A stretch of DNA of 64,000 nt, taken from assembly GCA_902790635.1 (NCBI GenBank), contig CADASN010000009.1:1-64000 (forward strand), given 5' to 3'. Position 1 is the first letter of the stretch. Each line of letters begins with the position of its first letter. The position numbers and the translations under genes are program-made. The notes below the pieces were generated by a model that was not told the origin of the DNA, ran no database searches, and was given only the letters and a program-made list of their open reading frames with translations. This stretch comes from an uncultured Bacteroidia bacterium (GTDB lineage: Bacteria > Bacteroidota > Bacteroidia > Bacteroidales > UBA932). Of the stretch, positions 1 to 7,824 are shown one piece after another.

Positions 1-74
1 TTGTACTTCTCAAGCATCCGCTGTGCCAGAAGCGTCTTTCCCGTGTGGGATGCACCTGTAATCAGAATAACCAT
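1..74 (-). CDS. P-loop kinase-like protein, N-terminal fragment (cut by window edge)
   Basis: Only the first 24 codons are present; the gene runs off the left edge. The peptide begins MVILITGASHTGKTLLAQRM, a beta-strand followed by a Walker A loop (GASHTGKT), so this is the start of a nucleotide-binding kinase-like protein (adenylate or zeta-toxin type small kinases begin this way). The start codon lies three bases after the stop of the upstream acetyltransferase gene, so the two are probably co-transcribed. The substrate cannot be told from the fragment. Confidence 0.6.
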   Translation of the reverse strand, partial: MVILITGASHTGKTLLAQRMLEKY

Positions 75-77
75 ATG

Positions 78-671
78 CTACACCCCGATCTTCTTGATAT
101 GCGTCAAATCACCGCTGGACAGTGCCTCGAAGTTGGCCTCGATCTTCTCGATACCCCAGTCCCACCACTTCAGTTCCAGAAGGTAGGCGATGAACTCGTC
201 GTCAAAGCGTTTCCGGATTACCCTGCAGGGATTTCCGGCAGCAACGGCATACGGAGGAATATCAGAGGCCACGACTGAATTGGCGCCAATGATGGCTCCG
301 TCTCCGATATGGACACCAGGCATCACGGTCACGTTCTGGCCAATCCAGACGTCATTGCCGACAACAGTATCACCCTTCAAAGGAAGTTCGTCCTTCACCG
401 GTGCGATGGCGCTGCCCCAGTCGCCACCCATGATGTAAAACGGATACGTAGTCACGCCATCCATTCTATGGTTAGCGCCGTTCATCACGAACTCGATGCC
501 CTTGGCAATGGCGCAGAACTTCCCGATAATCAGTTTGTCTCCTATGAAATCGTAGAAGTGCGTCACATGCTTCTCGAACTGATCCGCACCGTCCACATCG
601 TCATAGTAGGTGTAGTCTCTGGGATTTGGGAATGCAGCGTTCGGATCGGGCCTGTTGGTAATATTGTTCAT
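78..671 (-). CDS. Vat/CatB-type xenobiotic acetyltransferase (hexapeptide repeat)
   Basis: A 197-residue left-handed beta-helix acetyltransferase of the Vat (streptogramin A acetyltransferase) and CatB family. Visible features are the family signature NGANHRMDG, whose His is the catalytic base in Vat enzymes, hexapeptide-repeat strands such as VVGNDVWIGQNVTVMPGVHIG and IIGANSVV, and the closing AAGNPCRVIRKRF. These enzymes transfer acetyl from acetyl-CoA to a hydroxyl of a small molecule in the cytoplasm. The family is common in gut Bacteroidota and Firmicutes and many members are not proven resistance enzymes, so the substrate is left open. It is followed after three bases by the kinase fragment. 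No clear TAnnTTTG promoter was found upstream. Confidence 0.85.
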   Translation of the reverse strand: MNNITNRPDPNAAFPNPRDYTYYDDVDGADQFEKHVTHFYDFIGDKLIIGKFCAIAKGIEFVMNGANHRMDGVTTYPFYIMGGDWGSAIAPVKDELPLKGDTVVGNDVWIGQNVTVMPGVHIGDGAIIGANSVVASDIPPYAVAAGNPCRVIRKRFDDEFIAYLLELKWWDWGIEKIEANFEALSSGDLTHIKKIGV

Positions 672-757
672 GGTGGAAAATCTCGATTTATCGATGTGAA
701 GATAAGGAGAATGGCAGGAATATCCAAAAGCGGAAATGAACTACATTCGGAGGCCGA

Positions 758-852
758 AGGCCGACCGAAGGGGGACGGCGTCAGCCGTGCGGGGGAATCC
801 TTTCCCCCGTGCCCCACCGGGGCAGCCGCGCAGCGGCGGGGGTTAAAGGACG
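758..852. repeat. Dispersed repeat of about 95 bp, copy A (downstream of tRNA-fMet)
   Basis: The stretch is nearly the same as 36216-36308, with shared blocks such as AGGCCGACCGAAGGGGGACG and GCGGGGGAATCCTTTCCCCC. It contains short hairpins (GGGGGAATCCTTTCCCCC; GCCGCGCAGCGGC). Both copies lie 3' of a tRNA gene and in the same orientation relative to it. Open reading frames across it look like chance frames. Confidence 0.75.
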
Positions 853-907
853 GAGTCCGCCTCCCGCTACGCGAAACGGCAGCCGAACTGGCTGCCGTTT
901 CGTTTCG

Positions 908-924
<17 letters not shown>
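853..924 (-). repeat. Long inverted repeat that includes the 3' end of tRNA-fMet
   Basis: Bases 853-871 are the exact reverse complement of 906-924, and 872-884 of 890-902, with a 5-base loop (885-889) and a 3-base bulge (903-905). That gives 32 paired bases. Positions 908-924 are the last 17 bases of the tRNA, so an unprocessed transcript could fold its acceptor and T-arm 3' strand onto a downstream antisense copy. The inner 13-bp stem may act as a terminator. Confidence 0.85.
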
Positions 925-980
<56 letters not shown>

Positions 981-993
981 ATGTTTGGGACTG

Positions 994-1024
994 CAAAGGT
1001 AGTAATAATTTTCAATAATCCAAA
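994..1024 (-). promoter_or_regulatory. Promoter of tRNA-fMet
   Basis: On the minus strand the -7 box TACCTTTG (994-1001) matches the Bacteroidota consensus TAnnTTTG exactly. A -33 box TTTG (1021-1024) lies 19 bases upstream. The -33 box overlaps the T-tract of the sppA terminator. Confidence 0.8.
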
Positions 1025-1057
1025 AAAAAGGAGATCCCGGGCGCAACCCGGGATCTC
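1022..1057 (-). terminator. Rho-independent terminator of sppA
   Basis: A perfect 11-bp stem (1031-1041 with 1047-1057, GAGATCCCGGG) closes a 5-base loop. On the minus strand it is followed by eight T (1022-1029). It begins 9 bases after the sppA stop codon. Confidence 0.88.
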
Positions 1058-1065
1058 GGAGGGAT

Positions 1066-2835
1066 CTACTGGAAGCGGATGTCGTTGTCCATGCGGGCGA
1101 GCACCTGGGGCTGGGTGAAGCGCTTGAACGCGACGACCAGGGCATTCTGGTCACCGGTATTCTTGCCGAGCATGTCGAACACTTGCTCCATCATGGTCGG
1201 CGGAGCAGGATAGCCCTTCACGTTCCATTTGTCGAGATCAGCCTCGCCGGCCACGACAGCGGCATAGCGGACGGCGTCCTCCAGCGTACCGATCTCATCC
1301 ACGAGGTTGATCTGCAAGGCGTCAGCCCCGGTCCAGACCCGCCCCTGGCCGATGGCGTCCACGGTCTCTTTGGGGATACCGCGGCCTTCGGACACGATGG
1401 TGGTGAAGCGGTCATAGACATTCTCGATGGATGCCAGCATATAATTATACTCTTCCGTATCGAAGGGACGCATCAGTCCGTACATGTCACCGTGCTTGTG
1501 CGAAGAGATTGCCTCCACCCCGACGTGGGCGATATCGTGGATGGTCTTGGAGAAGTCCGGGACAAGCCCGAACACGCCGATGGAACCGGTGAGGGTGGTC
1601 GCGTCAGTGAAGATTTTCTCCGCGTTGTTGGAGATCCAGTATCCGCCGGAAGCGGCGTAATCGCCGTAGGATGCGACGAGCGGCTTCTCCTCCTTGAGGA
1701 GGTCCAGCTCGGTCTTGATCTTTTCGGAAGCGAAGACGCTGCCGCCCGGAGAATTGACGCGCAGCACGACGGCCTTGACGGTGGAGTCATTGCGGACCTT
1801 GTTGATGACGGAAGCGAAGCGGTCGCCGGCGATCTGGGTCTTCCCGCTGCCGTCGATGATCTCGCCGTCGGCATAGATGACGGCGATCTTCTGCTTGATC
1901 TTGGACGGCACGTCCTGCACCTTCACATAATCCGCAAAGTTGATCCACTTGATATCCTTGTATTTATCCACGACGGCGAGGGAGGCAAGCTTGTCCTCCA
2001 GGCCCTGACGGCTCAGGAGCTCGTCTGCCAGTTTGTTGTCAATGAAGTCCTGCGGGAAATTGAGCCGCAATCCCTCGATGATCGCATCCAGTTCCCCGAC
2101 GCTGATTCCGCGGGCCTCGGCGATCTGCGCCCCGATGCTCTCCCAGAGCGAAGCGACCATACGCTGGTACTGCTCCCGGTTCTCGGGGCTGGCGCTGTTG
2201 CGGGTGTACATCTCTCCGGCGGACTTGTACTTGCCGTGGCGGATCAGCTGCATGTTCACGCCGAAACGCTTCAGGAGGTCCCCCAGGAAGACCATCTGGG
2301 AACTCACGCCGTTGAACGTCGAACTGGCTCCGATATAGGAAGTCATATAGATCTTGTCAGCGACGGAAGCGAAATAGTAGCTGCCGGTGCCGGGATTCTC
2401 CATATAGGCCACGACGGGCTTGCCGCTGGCGGCGCGGAAGCGCTTCAATGCTTCTCGAACCTCGCCGAGGGCAGTCACGCCGGTAGCGTTGCCGTCCGTT
2501 TTGATGTAAATGAATTTAACGGCCGGGTCCTCTTCTGCCGCGTGGATGGCCTGCACGGCATCCCAGATGCCGATGGTCGTCGCATCAGTGCCCGTACCGG
2601 AGAGCAACGAATTGGCATCCATGCTGCCGAGGGGGTTGTCCTCCAGCGTCTGCTCGCCGAAGACTACCTTGGACATGTCGATCTTGAGCACGCCGCCGGT
2701 CTTGGGCAGCGAGGGGGTGCCGCTCCCTGTGGCAAGGGCCGCACCGAGGAAACCCATGCTCAGCATGAAACTCAAAACACCGAGAATGATTATGCCGCAA
2801 ATAACGGCCAGAACCATTTTGAAAAAATCTTTCAT
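1066..2835 (-). CDS. sppA: Signal peptide peptidase SppA, long (67K) type
   Basis: A 589-residue membrane-anchored serine protease with one N-terminal membrane span (about residues 7-29). It degrades signal peptides left in the cytoplasmic membrane after export. The tandem-domain long form is shown by its length and by the two catalytic residues in separate halves: Lys204 in HGKYKSAGE and Ser396 in AASGGYWIS, matching the Ser/Lys dyad of E. coli SppA (618 residues). The motif VNSPGGSV (about 360-367) is also conserved. The chosen start is an ATG followed by a typical Met-Lys-hydrophobic N-terminus. It is transcribed alone, divergently from hisS, with its own promoter and terminator. Confidence 0.95.
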   Translation of the reverse strand: MKDFFKMVLAVICGIIILGVLSFMLSMGFLGAALATGSGTPSLPKTGGVLKIDMSKVVFGEQTLEDNPLGSMDANSLLSGTGTDATTIGIWDAVQAIHAAEEDPAVKFIYIKTDGNATGVTALGEVREALKRFRAASGKPVVAYMENPGTGSYYFASVADKIYMTSYIGASSTFNGVSSQMVFLGDLLKRFGVNMQLIRHGKYKSAGEMYTRNSASPENREQYQRMVASLWESIGAQIAEARGISVGELDAIIEGLRLNFPQDFIDNKLADELLSRQGLEDKLASLAVVDKYKDIKWINFADYVKVQDVPSKIKQKIAVIYADGEIIDGSGKTQIAGDRFASVINKVRNDSTVKAVVLRVNSPGGSVFASEKIKTELDLLKEEKPLVASYGDYAASGGYWISNNAEKIFTDATTLTGSIGVFGLVPDFSKTIHDIAHVGVEAISSHKHGDMYGLMRPFDTEEYNYMLASIENVYDRFTTIVSEGRGIPKETVDAIGQGRVWTGADALQINLVDEIGTLEDAVRYAAVVAGEADLDKWNVKGYPAPPTMMEQVFDMLGKNTGDQNALVVAFKRFTQPQVLARMDNDIRFQ

Positions 2836-2857
2836 ATCGAAAAAACGGAAAATTTAA

Positions 2858-2889
2858 CAAAAGTAGGTAAATTTGCGATATAATTCAAA
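2858..2889 (-). promoter_or_regulatory. Promoter of sppA
   Basis: Minus-strand -7 box TACTTTTG (2858-2865) and -33 box TTTG (2886-2889) with a 20-base spacer. The spacer contains the divergent hisS -7 box. Confidence 0.7.
2868..2875 (+). promoter_or_regulatory. -7 box of hisS promoter
   Basis: TAAATTTG fits TAnnTTTG and lies 19 bases before the hisS ATG. No clear -33 box is seen. It overlaps the divergent sppA promoter. Confidence 0.6.
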
Positions 2890-2894
2890 TTCAG

Positions 2895-4247
2895 ATGGCA
2901 CAGAAACCTTCCATACCCAAGGGTACCCGCGACTTCGGTCCCCGGGAGTCTGCGGAACGCAACTATATCTTCGACACGATCCAGTCCGTGTTCCGGACCT
3001 ACGGCTACGCCCAGATCGAAACGCCGGCCATGGAGAACCTCTCCACCCTGCTCGGCAAATACGGCGAAGAGGGCGACAAGCTCCTCTACCGCATCCTCAA
3101 TTCCGGCGATGCCTTCGCAGGCGTGGACCCGGACAAGCCGCTCACCCCGCAGGTCTGCGAAAAGGGCCTCCGCTACGACCTGACGGTCCCCTTCGCCCGT
3201 TTCGTGGTCCAGCACCAGAATGAGCTCTCCTTCCCGTTCAAGCGCTACCAGATCCAGCCGGTCTGGCGGGCGGACCGTCCCCAGAAAGGCCGCTACCGCG
3301 AGTTCTACCAGTGCGACGTGGACGTGATCGGCTCCCGCAGCCAGCTCTGCGAACTGGAACTGGTGCAGATCGTGGACAAGGTCTTCGAAAAGCTGGGCGT
3401 GCGCGTACTCGTCAAGATCAACAACCGCAAGGTCCTGACCGGGCTCGCGGAGATCTGCGGATTCCCCGACAAAGTGGTGGACATCACCGTGGCCATCGAC
3501 AAACTGGACAAGATCGGACTGGATGCCGTCAAGCAGGAGATGCGGGACAAAGGACTCACGGACGAAGCCATCGCCGTGCTGGAACCGGTCCTCACCCTGG
3601 ACGGCACCACCGGGGAAAAGCTCGCGACCATGCGCTCCCTGATGGGCGCTTCCGCGACCGGCCTCAAGGGCCTGGACGAACTGGAAGAACTCTTCGGCTA
3701 CATCGACGCCGCCGGCATCCGCACGGCCGTGGAGATCGACCTGTCCCTGGCCCGCGGGCTCAACTACTACACCGGAGCCATCTTCGAGGTCAAGGCGCTC
3801 GACTGGCAGATTGGCAGCATCTGCGGCGGCGGCCGCTACGACAACCTCACCGGCATCTTCGGCCTGCCCGACATGTCCGGCGTGGGCGTCAGCTTCGGTG
3901 CCGACCGCATCTACGACGTGCTCAAGGGCTTGGACAAATTCCCCAAAGACCTGTGCAGCGCGACCCGGCTGCTGCTGGCCAACATGGGTCCGGACGAGGT
4001 CCGCTACCTGCTGCCGCTGGCCGCGGCCCTGCGGGCTGAAGGCGTGGCGGTGGAGCTCTATCCCGACGCCGCCAAGATCAAGAAGCAGTTCGACTATGCC
4101 GACCGGAAAGCCATCCCGTTCATCTCCATCACCGGCGCGTCCGAGATGGAACAAGGGATCGTGAATCTCAAGGACCTCGCTTCCGGGGAGCAGCGTGCCT
4201 TCGCCAAGGACGACCTGCCCGCCATCCTCGCTTTCCTGGGACAATAA
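2895..4247 (+). CDS. hisS: Histidine--tRNA ligase
   Basis: A 450-residue class II aminoacyl-tRNA synthetase that charges tRNA-His with histidine. Motif 1 lies in the N-terminal [10 protein letters not shown] region, motif 2 is [13 protein letters not shown] followed by [13 protein letters not shown], and the histidine-specific loop is [11 protein letters not shown]-terminal anticodon-binding domain follows (about residues 350-450). Length is within the usual 420-460. The start is the ATG 19 bases after a TAAATTTG box. It is divergent from sppA. The cognate tRNA-His is in the same window at 36.4 kb but not linked to it. Confidence 0.97.
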   Translation: MAQKPSIPKGTRDFGPRESAERNYIFDTIQSVFRTYGYAQIETPAMENLSTLLGKYGEEGDKLLYRILNSGDAFAGVDPDKPLTPQVCEKGLRYDLTVPFARFVVQHQNELSFPFKRYQIQPVWRADRPQKGRYREFYQCDVDVIGSRSQLCELELVQIVDKVFEKLGVRVLVKINNRKVLTGLAEICGFPDKVVDITVAIDKLDKIGLDAVKQEMRDKGLTDEAIAVLEPVLTLDGTTGEKLATMRSLMGASATGLKGLDELEELFGYIDAAGIRTAVEIDLSLARGLNYYTGAIFEVKALDWQIGSICGGGRYDNLTGIFGLPDMSGVGVSFGADRIYDVLKGLDKFPKDLCSATRLLLANMGPDEVRYLLPLAAALRAEGVAVELYPDAAKIKKQFDYADRKAIPFISITGASEMEQGIVNLKDLASGEQRAFAKDDLPAILAFLGQ

Positions 4248-4260
4248 AAAGGAATCCTGC

Positions 4261-5322
4261 TCAGAAGAGCAGCATCACGGCAAAAACATAGAGCAGGAAC
4301 GCCTGCAGTTTCAGGCGGTCGCCGTTGTTCTCCGACAGGAGCGACTCCGTCACGTCGATCCCGGAGAGCTCCTCAAGTTTCGCGCGGTCCGGCAGGCGGC
4401 GGATGCTCCATTTCGTGACGATCAGGCCATCTTCAATATAGGTCGCACCGCCGTTGGAGCGATTGAGCGTGAGAAGTTTCTTGCGGTCCGCGAAATAGGT
4501 GGAGGACAACACCTCCGGGAAGCTGACGAGCTCATCCATCATCGCGGGCGTGGCGGCGACCAGCACCATCGGCGTGTAGCCGAGCAGGGCAGATTCGTGG
4601 ACGAGGGAGTTGATCTTCTCCCAGCCGGAGCCGGAGATCTTTTCCGGATCATAGACGGACACCACCATCAGGTCTCCACTGACCATCAGCGAATCGACAT
4701 ATTCGCCGGTGGCGTCGCTGATCGACAGGGTCGGGGTCCGGTCGTCCGTCGGATCATCGATGTCTTCGGGCAGCATCAGCTCCGCACCGGGTTTGAAGGG
4801 CGTGAAATCCACCAGCGGGATGGACATCGAGGAGTAGAGCAGGAACAGGCAGACCGAAATGGCAACGATCGGGAAACTGACGTACTTCACATACCGGGTA
4901 TGCTCCTGCTTCTTCAGCGGGAAGCAGGCCAGGGCCCACAGGGCCAGGAGCACCAGGTTCTTGAGCAGGCTCTGCAGGTGGGTCAGGTGGATGGCCTCCC
5001 CGAAGCAGCCGCAGTCCATGGACGGGTTCTTGAAATAAAGCAGCGCCGTCAGGATGGTGAAAAAACCGAGGAGCACCCCGGTCACCACGGTCGTGACCTT
5101 GCGCCACACACCCGTCATGAGGGCGGCACCGAGCAAGGTCTCCAGTAGGGCCATGCCCGAGCCGATCAGGCCGGCGATCCCGGTCAGGAAACCGATGTGG
5201 AGGAATTTGAGGTACTCCTCCACCACCAGCTTCGCCCCCACGGGGTCCATCAGCTTGAGGATCCCGCCGAGAAACAGGACGAAGCCGATCAGGACGGCGC
5301 TAATCCTTCGGATAACTCTCAT
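4261..5322 (-). CDS. MauE/DoxX-family membrane protein with a thioredoxin-like domain lacking CxxC
   Basis: A 353-residue membrane protein. The first half has about four membrane spans with the MauE/DoxX signature DCGCFG (about residue 87), a redox-associated membrane family. After a further membrane span (about 124-148) the C-terminal half looks like a periplasmic TlpA/thioredoxin fold, but no CxxC motif is present, so it would not be a dithiol oxidoreductase by itself. The start was set at the ATG giving MRVIRRISAVLIG, which overlaps the 3' end of tmk by 23 bases; the longer reading frame upstream runs in the wrong frame through tmk. It is co-transcribed with tmk. Homologues are common in Bacteroidota; the exact role is unknown. 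Confidence 0.75.
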   Translation of the reverse strand: MRVIRRISAVLIGFVLFLGGILKLMDPVGAKLVVEEYLKFLHIGFLTGIAGLIGSGMALLETLLGAALMTGVWRKVTTVVTGVLLGFFTILTALLYFKNPSMDCGCFGEAIHLTHLQSLLKNLVLLALWALACFPLKKQEHTRYVKYVSFPIVAISVCLFLLYSSMSIPLVDFTPFKPGAELMLPEDIDDPTDDRTPTLSISDATGEYVDSLMVSGDLMVVSVYDPEKISGSGWEKINSLVHESALLGYTPMVLVAATPAMMDELVSFPEVLSSTYFADRKKLLTLNRSNGGATYIEDGLIVTKWSIRRLPDRAKLEELSGIDVTESLLSENNGDRLKLQAFLLYVFAVMLLF

Positions 5323-5983
5323 AGACGGCTTTGATCTTGTTGAAAATGATATCGGGCGGAAGCATCCGGCCCGCAGCATCGCTGCAGTCCACGGGGATGA
5401 AGTGCGGGTCCAGCGCTGCCTGCCGGCGGTACATGTCGCGCACCCGGCGCTGGAAGGCAATGTCCGCTTCGTGGATATCCTGCCGGCCGTGGAGGTAGCC
5501 CCGGTCAGCTCCGCCGCGCTGGGCAGCCAGGCTCTGCTCCACAAAGCCGAGCGGGACGTCCAGGAACAGGTTGAGGTCCGGCCGCGGGAGGCCGAAATGC
5601 CCGTATTCCGTATTGTTGATCCATTCGCGCAGGTCCTCCGCCTCGTCGTCGGAGGCGAGTTTGGCGCATTGGTAGGCGATATTCGAATAGACATAGCGGT
5701 CCAGCAGGACCGTACCGCCTTCGCGGAGCGCCTGCAGGATCTGCGGCGCCGCATCCCGGCGGTCCTCCGCGAAAAGCAGGGCGACCAGCTGCGGGTGCAC
5801 ACGCTCGATAGAGCCGAAGCCGCCGCGCAGGAACTTGCCGATCAGCCCGCCGTAGACCGGTGCGTCATAGCGGGGAAAATGGATGTATTCCAGTCTGGGG
5901 CAGACACTTTCAAGGTATTCCCTGAACAATCTGACCTGGGTGGACTTGCCGGCTCCGTCCAGGCCCTCCAATACTATCAGCAT
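5300..5983 (-). CDS. tmk: Thymidylate kinase
   Basis: A 227-residue P-loop kinase that phosphorylates dTMP to dTDP for DNA synthesis. It begins MLIVLEGLDGAGKSTQVRLF, containing the P-loop GLDGAGKST. The thymidylate-kinase motif DRYVYSNIAYQ sits near residue 97, and a conserved HFPRYD motif near residue 35. The sequence differs somewhat from the classical E. coli type but has the right length and motifs. The ATG lies only 7 bases after a -7 box (TATCTTTG), predicting a very short 5' leader. It is divergent from folP and coupled to the downstream MauE-like gene. Confidence 0.92.
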   Translation of the reverse strand: MLIVLEGLDGAGKSTQVRLFREYLESVCPRLEYIHFPRYDAPVYGGLIGKFLRGGFGSIERVHPQLVALLFAEDRRDAAPQILQALREGGTVLLDRYVYSNIAYQCAKLASDDEAEDLREWINNTEYGHFGLPRPDLNLFLDVPLGFVEQSLAAQRGGADRGYLHGRQDIHEADIAFQRRVRDMYRRQAALDPHFIPVDCSDAAGRMLPPDIIFNKIKAVYESYPKD

Positions 5984-5990
5984 ATCATCA

Positions 5991-5998
5991 CAAAGATA
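5991..5998 (-). promoter_or_regulatory. -7 box of tmk promoter
   Basis: Minus-strand TATCTTTG ends 7 bases before the tmk ATG. The gap between tmk and folP is 40 bases, so the two divergent promoters must overlap. Confidence 0.6.
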
Positions 5999-6011
5999 TG
6001 GAAAAATTCTC

Positions 6012-6019
6012 TAATTTTG
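6012..6019 (+). promoter_or_regulatory. -7 box of folP promoter (leaderless arrangement)
   Basis: TAATTTTG matches TAnnTTTG exactly and ends 4 bases before the folP ATG, so transcription would begin at or next to the start codon. Confidence 0.6.
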
Positions 6020-6023
6020 CGCC

Positions 6024-6833
6024 ATGGCAAAGATAATGGGCATCGTCAACCTGACCCCGGACTCCTTCTTCGCCCCGAGCCGCGTACGCGCATCGGAGGC
6101 ACAGGAGCGGATCCGCACGCTGTGTGCGGACGGCGCCGACATCATCGACCTGGGGGCCGTATCCACGCGCCCCGGAGCGGCGGATGTCTCCCTGCGGGAG
6201 GAATGGCGACGGCTCGCGCCGGTCGTCCGCGCCTGGGACCGCGGCACCGTCCTGTCGGTCGATACGACGCGTGCGGAGATCGTCCGCCGCGTGTACGAAT
6301 ATGCGGGACCCTTCTGGGTCAATGACATCTCGGCAGGCGAGGATGACCCGGAGATGCTCCCCACCGTCGGCCGGCTCGGACTCCCCTACATCGCCATGCA
6401 CAAGCGGGGCAATCCCCGCACGATGGACGCCCGCTGCGACTACCCTGGCGGGGTCGTCGAGGAGCTGAATGCTTATTTCCAGGCATTTGAACGCCGGGCG
6501 GAAGCATACGGCATCCGCGAGTGGATCCTTGATCCGGGCCTGGGCTTCGCCAAGACGCCGGAACAGAACTGGGAGATTCTCCGGCGGCTCGGAGAACTGA
6601 AGGTTTTCGGCCGGCCGGTCCTGGTCGGCGCCGCCGACAAGCGCTTCACCCACACCCCGCCGCCGTTCGCATTTCCGGCTTTGCCGGACGAGACCCCGAC
6701 CGGGCGGGCGCACCGCCTCGCACTCCTGCACGGCGCCGACATCCTCCGCGTGCACGATGTCGCCGCCGCGCGCCGCGCCTTGGCAGACGGTCCGTCCGCA
6801 GCCGCTACAGACGCAGGTACTCCTCCCGCATGA
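6024..6833 (+). CDS. folP: Dihydropteroate synthase
   Basis: A 269-residue TIM-barrel enzyme that condenses p-aminobenzoate with dihydropterin pyrophosphate in folate synthesis; it is the sulfonamide target. The N-terminus MGIVNLTPDSFF is the diagnostic family motif, followed by IIDLGAVSTRPGA (family ID-GgeSTRPga), VNDISAGEDD and the C-terminal RVHDVAAAR. Length is normal. The start codon follows the -7 box by 4 bases. Its 3' end overlaps the convergent LysR-type gene by 29 bases. Confidence 0.95.
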   Translation: MAKIMGIVNLTPDSFFAPSRVRASEAQERIRTLCADGADIIDLGAVSTRPGAADVSLREEWRRLAPVVRAWDRGTVLSVDTTRAEIVRRVYEYAGPFWVNDISAGEDDPEMLPTVGRLGLPYIAMHKRGNPRTMDARCDYPGGVVEELNAYFQAFERRAEAYGIREWILDPGLGFAKTPEQNWEILRRLGELKVFGRPVLVGAADKRFTHTPPPFAFPALPDETPTGRAHRLALLHGADILRVHDVAAARRALADGPSAAATDAGTPPA

Positions 6834-7731
6834 CAGGCGTGAGCAGCGTCGCGGGGATGATGGACTTGATGGCGCGGATCACGACGTTCAGCAGGGATTC
6901 GTGGATGTAGTCCTTGCGGATGGCCAGGCAGATCGTCCGCTTCAGTTCCGGGTCCGCGATCGGGCGGAGGTGCTTCTGCAAGCTGAACAGGATCAAGTCG
7001 ATATGCGTCTCGGGGACCATCGTGAGTCCTCCGCTGTCGTTGACGATCTGGATCAGGGTTCCCACGCGTCCCCCCTCGAAATAGTGCTCGTAGTTGAGCG
7101 CTTCCGACTGCGGAAGCGAACTGGTATCCAGCAGCCTCACCCCGTCTTTCATGATCCACACAGGGCGGCCGATCAGGCTGCGCGCCGGGATGACTTCGCG
7201 GGCATAGGCGGGATCCCTGTCGGAGACATAGGCAAAATAGCGCTCCGTCCACAAGGGGATTTCCAGCAGTTCCGGATCCCCGACCGGTGCAGACAGGATG
7301 CCCATGTCCACTTCCGCCTTGTGCAGGCGGTCGAGGATGGTGTCCGAGAGCATCTCCTTCGTCTGCAGGGAGATGGCCGGGGCGTTGTCGCCGATGTACT
7401 TGAACAGGCCCGGGACCAGGACGGGAGCCACGGTCGAGATCATGGCCAGTTGCAGTGGGCCCGAAAGGATCATCTTCTCGGAGCGGGTCATCTCGGTGAT
7501 CTGCGCAGCATTGTAGAGGACCACCCGGGCCTTGTCGATGACCTTGCTGCCCATCTCCGTGGGCCTCACGGGGTGGGCGTCCCGGTCGAACAGAATCACA
7601 TCCAGTTCTTCTTCGAGCTTTTTCACCATCAGGCTCAGGGTGGACTGCGTCAATCCGCAGGCCTCGGCCGCCTTGCCGAAGTGGCGGTACTGGTCGATGG
7701 ATACGATGTAGCGGAGCTGTTGGAGCGTCAT
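6805..7731 (-). CDS. LysR-family regulator, OxyR-like but without the redox cysteines
   Basis: A 308-residue LysR-type transcription factor: winged HTH at residues 1-60 (MTLQQLRYIVSIDQYRHFGK, then LTQSTLSLMVKKLEEEL), followed by a periplasmic-binding-protein-like effector domain. Overall it resembles Bacteroidota OxyR. The segment equivalent to the peroxide-sensing cysteines of E. coli OxyR (Cys199 in GHCLRD) reads DGVRLLD (about residues 196-202) with no cysteine; the only cysteines seen are Cys25 and one in RTICLAI near the C-terminus. It therefore probably senses something else. The start was set at the ATG of MTLQQL, 22 bases after a TATCTTTG box, rather than a longer frame. It is divergent from trkH, so potassium uptake is a possible target. 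Confidence 0.85.
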   Translation of the reverse strand: MTLQQLRYIVSIDQYRHFGKAAEACGLTQSTLSLMVKKLEEELDVILFDRDAHPVRPTEMGSKVIDKARVVLYNAAQITEMTRSEKMILSGPLQLAMISTVAPVLVPGLFKYIGDNAPAISLQTKEMLSDTILDRLHKAEVDMGILSAPVGDPELLEIPLWTERYFAYVSDRDPAYAREVIPARSLIGRPVWIMKDGVRLLDTSSLPQSEALNYEHYFEGGRVGTLIQIVNDSGGLTMVPETHIDLILFSLQKHLRPIADPELKRTICLAIRKDYIHESLLNVVIRAIKSIIPATLLTPVMREEYLRL

Positions 7732-7753
7732 ATTTTGATTGATTATATCAATG

Positions 7754-7761
7754 CAAAGATA
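7754..7761 (-). promoter_or_regulatory. -7 box of the LysR-type gene
   Basis: Minus-strand TATCTTTG, 22 bases before the chosen ATG. The intergenic region is shared with trkH. Confidence 0.55.
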
Positions 7762-7773
7762 AAAATAATTGTA

Positions 7774-7804
7774 TTGATAAATGATATCCGGCACGATAAC
7801 TTTG
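7774..7804 (+). promoter_or_regulatory. Promoter of trkH
   Basis: -33 TTG (7774-7776) and -7 TAACTTTG (7797-7804) with a 20-base spacer; the ATG is 20 bases further on. The LysR-type regulator is transcribed from the same 93-base gap in the other direction. Confidence 0.65.
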
Positions 7805-7824
7805 CGGCATCCATTTTTCCAGAC

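Noticed and set aside
78-671. Vat-like gene as an acquired antibiotic-resistance island
   Set aside because: No mobile element, attachment site or base-composition change was seen around it, and similar acetyltransferases are ordinary chromosomal genes.
5323-5802. Fusion of the MauE-like protein with an upstream 160-residue part
   Set aside because: That part is tmk read out of frame. The two genes simply overlap by 23 bases.
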